DNA from: Monoplex corrugatus
Lineage: Eukaryota; Mollusca; Gastropoda; Littorinimorpha; Ranellidae
DNA: 10,000 bases
Direction of reading: 5' to 3'
Assembly (NCBI GenBank): GCA_030674185.1
Contig: CM060306.1
Span: 34,594,481-34,604,480 of the forward strand
Shown: positions 7,572-10,000 of the stretch, one piece after another
Numbering within the stretch: the stretch's first letter is position 1
Layout of the letters: every line of letters starts with the position of its first letter
The notes under the pieces: generated by a model
Database searches by the model: none
Seen by the model: only the letters and a program-made list of their open reading frames with translations
What the model was told of the DNA's origin: nothing
Made by a program: the position numbers and the translations under genes

Positions 7572-7823
7572 TCTTCATTTTTCTCTTCCTACTGCTTATC
7601 TTTCTCCTTCCCTCTTCCTTTTTTTTCTCTCTCTCTTTTATTAATCTTCTTTCCCCTCCTGTTTCTTCTCTTAGTCTTCTTCTTCCTCCTCTTTCTTCTT
7701 CTCTTCCTTTCGTTTCTTTGGGGTTTTTTTTTTTTCCTCTAACACCTTCGTTTCCTTCTTTTTTATTTTCTTTTACTTTTCTTTTTCTAATACCTTCTTC
7801 GTTTCCTCCTTTTCCTTTATCAT
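7572..7823. repeat. Long polypyrimidine (TTC/TCC/T) tract
   Basis: About 250 bp in which the plus strand is almost entirely C and T, with CTTCTT, TCCTCC and long T runs and only occasional G or A. Open frames crossing it are made of Phe, Leu, Ser and Pro only and are artefacts. Such tracts can adopt triplex (H-DNA) forms. Confidence 0.9.
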
Positions 7824-8220
7824 GATTCGTTTGCTTCTTTCTTCTGTTCTAGCTCTTGTTCTTCTTGTCTTTGGATACTCAGCAATATTAATTGGTTCTT
7901 GCAGAGTGTCCCTCACTGACCGTACTGAAAGTAAGGTAGTCCCAAAGCCCGAATACCTGTACGCTACATCACCCATCATAATATTTCCCCACTCAGCGCT
8001 GGATGGAAACATGCCTACCGCCTACAGTCAGTCTGTGAGCTGCAAAGCATTAGCGTTTTGTGCCGCTTGGCAGGGGTATTGTGTTCCGGCCCATAGACAT
8101 GGATAGGGAGACAGGCAACAAACTGTGTCATGTCGCGCTCTGTCTGTGACATAATCGGTTTTTAATGCCAGGGGCTCGCGGGTATACGACGTTAAACAAC
8201 GTTGCTGTGTGTCATTCAGC
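7824..8220. other. Unassigned region with one doubtful small ORF
   Basis: A 94-codon plus-strand frame (7822-8106) begins with a hydrophobic stretch (MIRLLLSSVLALVLLVFG) that resembles a signal peptide, followed by a tail with four cysteines. The hydrophobic part is encoded by the last, decaying part of the polypyrimidine tract, where CTT/TTC codons give Leu and Phe automatically. I recognise no family, and an antisense frame of similar length exists. I do not call it a gene. Confidence 0.4.
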
Positions 8221-8992
8221 TAGCTTCCATTCAAGCGTGTAGCTTAGTTGTGATGTGTACCTCAATTCAGATGTGCACTTCAGTTCAAATGTGTAGCTCA
8301 ATTCAGATGTGCACTTCAGTTCAAATGTGTAGCTCAATTCAGATGTGTACGTGTAGTTCAGATCAGACGTATAGCTCAGTTCAGATATGTAGCTCAGTTC
8401 AAGTGTGTAACTCAATTCATATGTGTTGCTCTATTCAGACGTATAGCTCAATTCAGATGTGTGGATCCATTCAGATGTTTAACTCATTTCAGATGTGTAG
8501 CTCAGTTCAGATGTATAGCTCATTTCAGATGAGTAGCTCAATTCAGATGAGTAGCTCAGTTCAGACATGTAGCTCAATTCAGATGTCTAGCTCCATTCAG
8601 ATGTGTGGCTCAGTTCGGATGTATAACTCAATTCAGGTATGTAACTCAATTCAGATGTGTAGCTCAATATCAAATGTGTAGCTCAATTCAGATGTGAAGC
8701 TCAATGCAGGTGTGTAGCTCAATTCAAATATGTACTTCAATTTAAATGTGTAATTCCATTCAGATGTGAAGCTCAATGGAAATGTGTATTCTATTAGGTG
8801 TGCATGTGTAGCTCAGTTCAGACTTGTAGCTCCATTCAGATGTGTACCTCAATTCAGATGGGTATCTCAATTCAGATGAGTAACTTAATTCAGATGTGTA
8901 CCTCAATTCAGATGTGTAACTCAATTTCAGACGTGTAGCTCCATGCAGATGTGTAACTCAATTCAGATGTGTAGCTTAATTCAGATGTGTGG
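8221..8992. repeat. 18-bp minisatellite, about 43 imperfect copies
   Basis: The consensus unit is AGCTCAATTCAGATGTGT, repeated head to tail for about 770 bp. Copies differ mostly by substitutions, with occasional insertions or deletions near 8350, 8665 and 8800. Two adjacent copies have been duplicated together as a perfect 36-bp unit (8261-8296 and 8297-8332). The 18-bp length keeps three frames open: plus-strand SSIQMC hexapeptides (8202-8681), plus-strand CVAQFR, and a minus-strand ELSYTS frame. The openness is thus explained by unit length and is not evidence for a protein. Confidence 0.95.
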
Positions 8993-9175
8993 CAAATTTC
9001 TATTGTTAGGCAAACAAAATGCGATAAGCAATCAATTTGCAAACTATCCTCAACGGATAGATACGTTTACGACAATGAGTAAAACCGAAACCAACATCGA
9101 CTTGAGAAAATGCTTCCATTTTGATCAATGATACACAATTGTTTTGAGCAGTTTAACTACAGCAAATATACCATT

Positions 9176-9219
9176 ATCTACCAAAAACAATCGTCAACCT
9201 GTCTTAGTGATATAAAGGC
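9176..9219 (+). repeat. Direct repeat copy A with GCGCTATA-type end
   Basis: This 44-bp segment, ending GATATAAAGGC, recurs at 9279-9323 with about 80% identity by eye. Copy A runs on into GCGCTATAAAGG and a GAATTAATC stretch. That resembles the 3' end of a LINE or SINE on the plus strand. Confidence 0.65.
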
Positions 9220-9278
9220 GCTATAAAGGTAGAATGGAATTAATCAAGCGCAAATTATCATCATGCAATTACAAAAGT

Positions 9279-9323
9279 ATTTACCAAACAATAATCTTCA
9301 ACTTGTCTCAGTGTTATAAAGGC
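9279..9323 (+). repeat. Direct repeat copy B
   Basis: The second copy of the 45-bp repeat, with the shared core AACTTGTCTCAGTGTTATAA in place of AACCTGTCTTAGTGATATAA. It lies 103 bp downstream of copy A in the same orientation and leads into an AAAC-rich stretch instead of a GCGCTATA box. Confidence 0.65.
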
Positions 9324-9800
9324 AAACAAAAACAAACACTAATTCGACAAAATAAGTAGGTATCGATGGTGAAGCCATCACAGCCCAGAAGTTCGCTGAG
9401 TTGCCAATCTATGTATAAATATCTATAGCCAGACTTATGCTTGGTGCTTTTGCCTTGAACTTGTATGTTCTTCAGAAATAGAACAATGTCAAACGCCAAG
9501 TTCGCTTGTATTTCACCACGCACTTTGAAACAAACATAAAAAAATTATCACCGCCGCCCATTTTCTTTTCAAAATAGATATTGTCAAGCTGCCAAAACTG
9601 AAATCCAAATAACAGTATGAAGCAACTGCTACATCGTTTCCTAGTGTGAAAGAAATTAATGAATCATGTGTTTACTGGGTTTATGGTACGCTATACTTTT
9701 TCTGATCCCCGGTCGCGCTGTATATGTGATGAAGCATAGGTGATGTAGCAGCTTACAAAGTGCACCGCTCCTAAGTATATTTCATGCACACAGAAATTGC

Positions 9801-10000
9801 CATCATCATCACTATCATTATGAATTAATCTTATATAGCGCAATTCTCCTAACTCGTTTAGATTACACATTATCACACTTTGTAGTTGAGCACGGAGAAC
9901 TCAAGCTGTTAGATGAGCTGACCACATTCCATCATGTGTTGCACTGTCAGCATCTTTGGTGGGTGTGCATGCTGGGTGTGTTCATGTCTCCATATGTTAT
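9801..10000 (-). repeat. 3' part of an interspersed repeat (LINE/SINE-like), cut by the window edge
   Basis: Read on the minus strand, a body from 10000 to about 9842 leads into GCGCTATATAAG (9841-9830) and then an ATT/ATGATG-type simple tail (9829-9801). The end layout matches the tail of the CR1 copy at 3358-3439. From memory, the GCTGGGTGTGTTCATGTCTC stretch at 9971-9990 resembles a very common gastropod short repeat whose tRNA-like head would lie beyond the window. Confidence 0.45.

Larger units (their letters stand above)
8993..9800. other. AT-rich non-coding DNA with an old repeat fragment
   Basis: No credible gene. Apart from the direct repeats at 9176-9323, the region holds only short frames without recognisable domains (8943-9131 plus, 9314-9523 minus). 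Confidence 0.6.

Noticed and set aside
7544..7825. Plus-strand Phe/Leu/Ser/Pro-rich frames resembling membrane proteins
   Set aside because: The apparent hydrophobicity comes from the C/T-only composition of the tract.
8221..8992. CRISPR-like array
   Set aside because: The units are contiguous 18-bp tandem copies with no unique spacers, and the context is eukaryotic. It is a minisatellite.

Overview
The window looks like non-genic, repeat-rich DNA from a metazoan nuclear genome, most likely a marine mollusc and possibly a gastropod. That guess rests on the mix of a Tc1-type transposon, a CR1/L2-group retrotransposon with a molluscan-style tail (GCGCTATA-like box plus an ATT-rich run), tRNA-derived short repeats, and very many long microsatellites. 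There is no operon structure and no recognisable host gene. I identified the families by protein and motif recognition only, without a database search.

Layout, left to right. 1-1600 is AT-rich DNA with a TC tract and no gene. 1817-2845 (minus) is an intact, GC-rich 342-residue Tc1-type transposase with a complete DD34E triad. It stands out sharply from its AT-rich flanks, but its terminal inverted repeats cannot be fixed by eye. 3207-3392 is a run of TA, AG, GATA and TAA microsatellites. 3357-4985 (minus) is a 5'-truncated CR1/L2-group non-LTR retrotransposon. Its reverse transcriptase is broken by two frameshifts, its 3' UTR carries an expanded AC/GC tract, and GATA repeats flank it on both sides.

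5168-6710 is unique-looking DNA with a tRNA-derived SINE-like head on the minus strand near 5710-5795, plus AT-rich simple sequence. 6715-7132 is a compound AC/TC/GT/GA locus whose two halves are broadly complementary. 7572-7823 is a long polypyrimidine tract. 8221-8992 is an 18-bp minisatellite of about 43 copies that stays open in several reading frames because its unit length is a multiple of three. 8993-10000 holds a pair of 45-bp direct repeats and, at the right edge, what looks like the tail and body of another minus-strand interspersed repeat.

Nothing here works as a pathway. The two protein-coding elements are independent selfish elements of apparently different age: the Tc1 transposase is intact and the CR1 copy is dead. 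The most useful points for follow-up are the intact transposase, the CR1 insertion within a GATA array, the recurring GCGCTATA-type tails, and the in-phase minisatellite.
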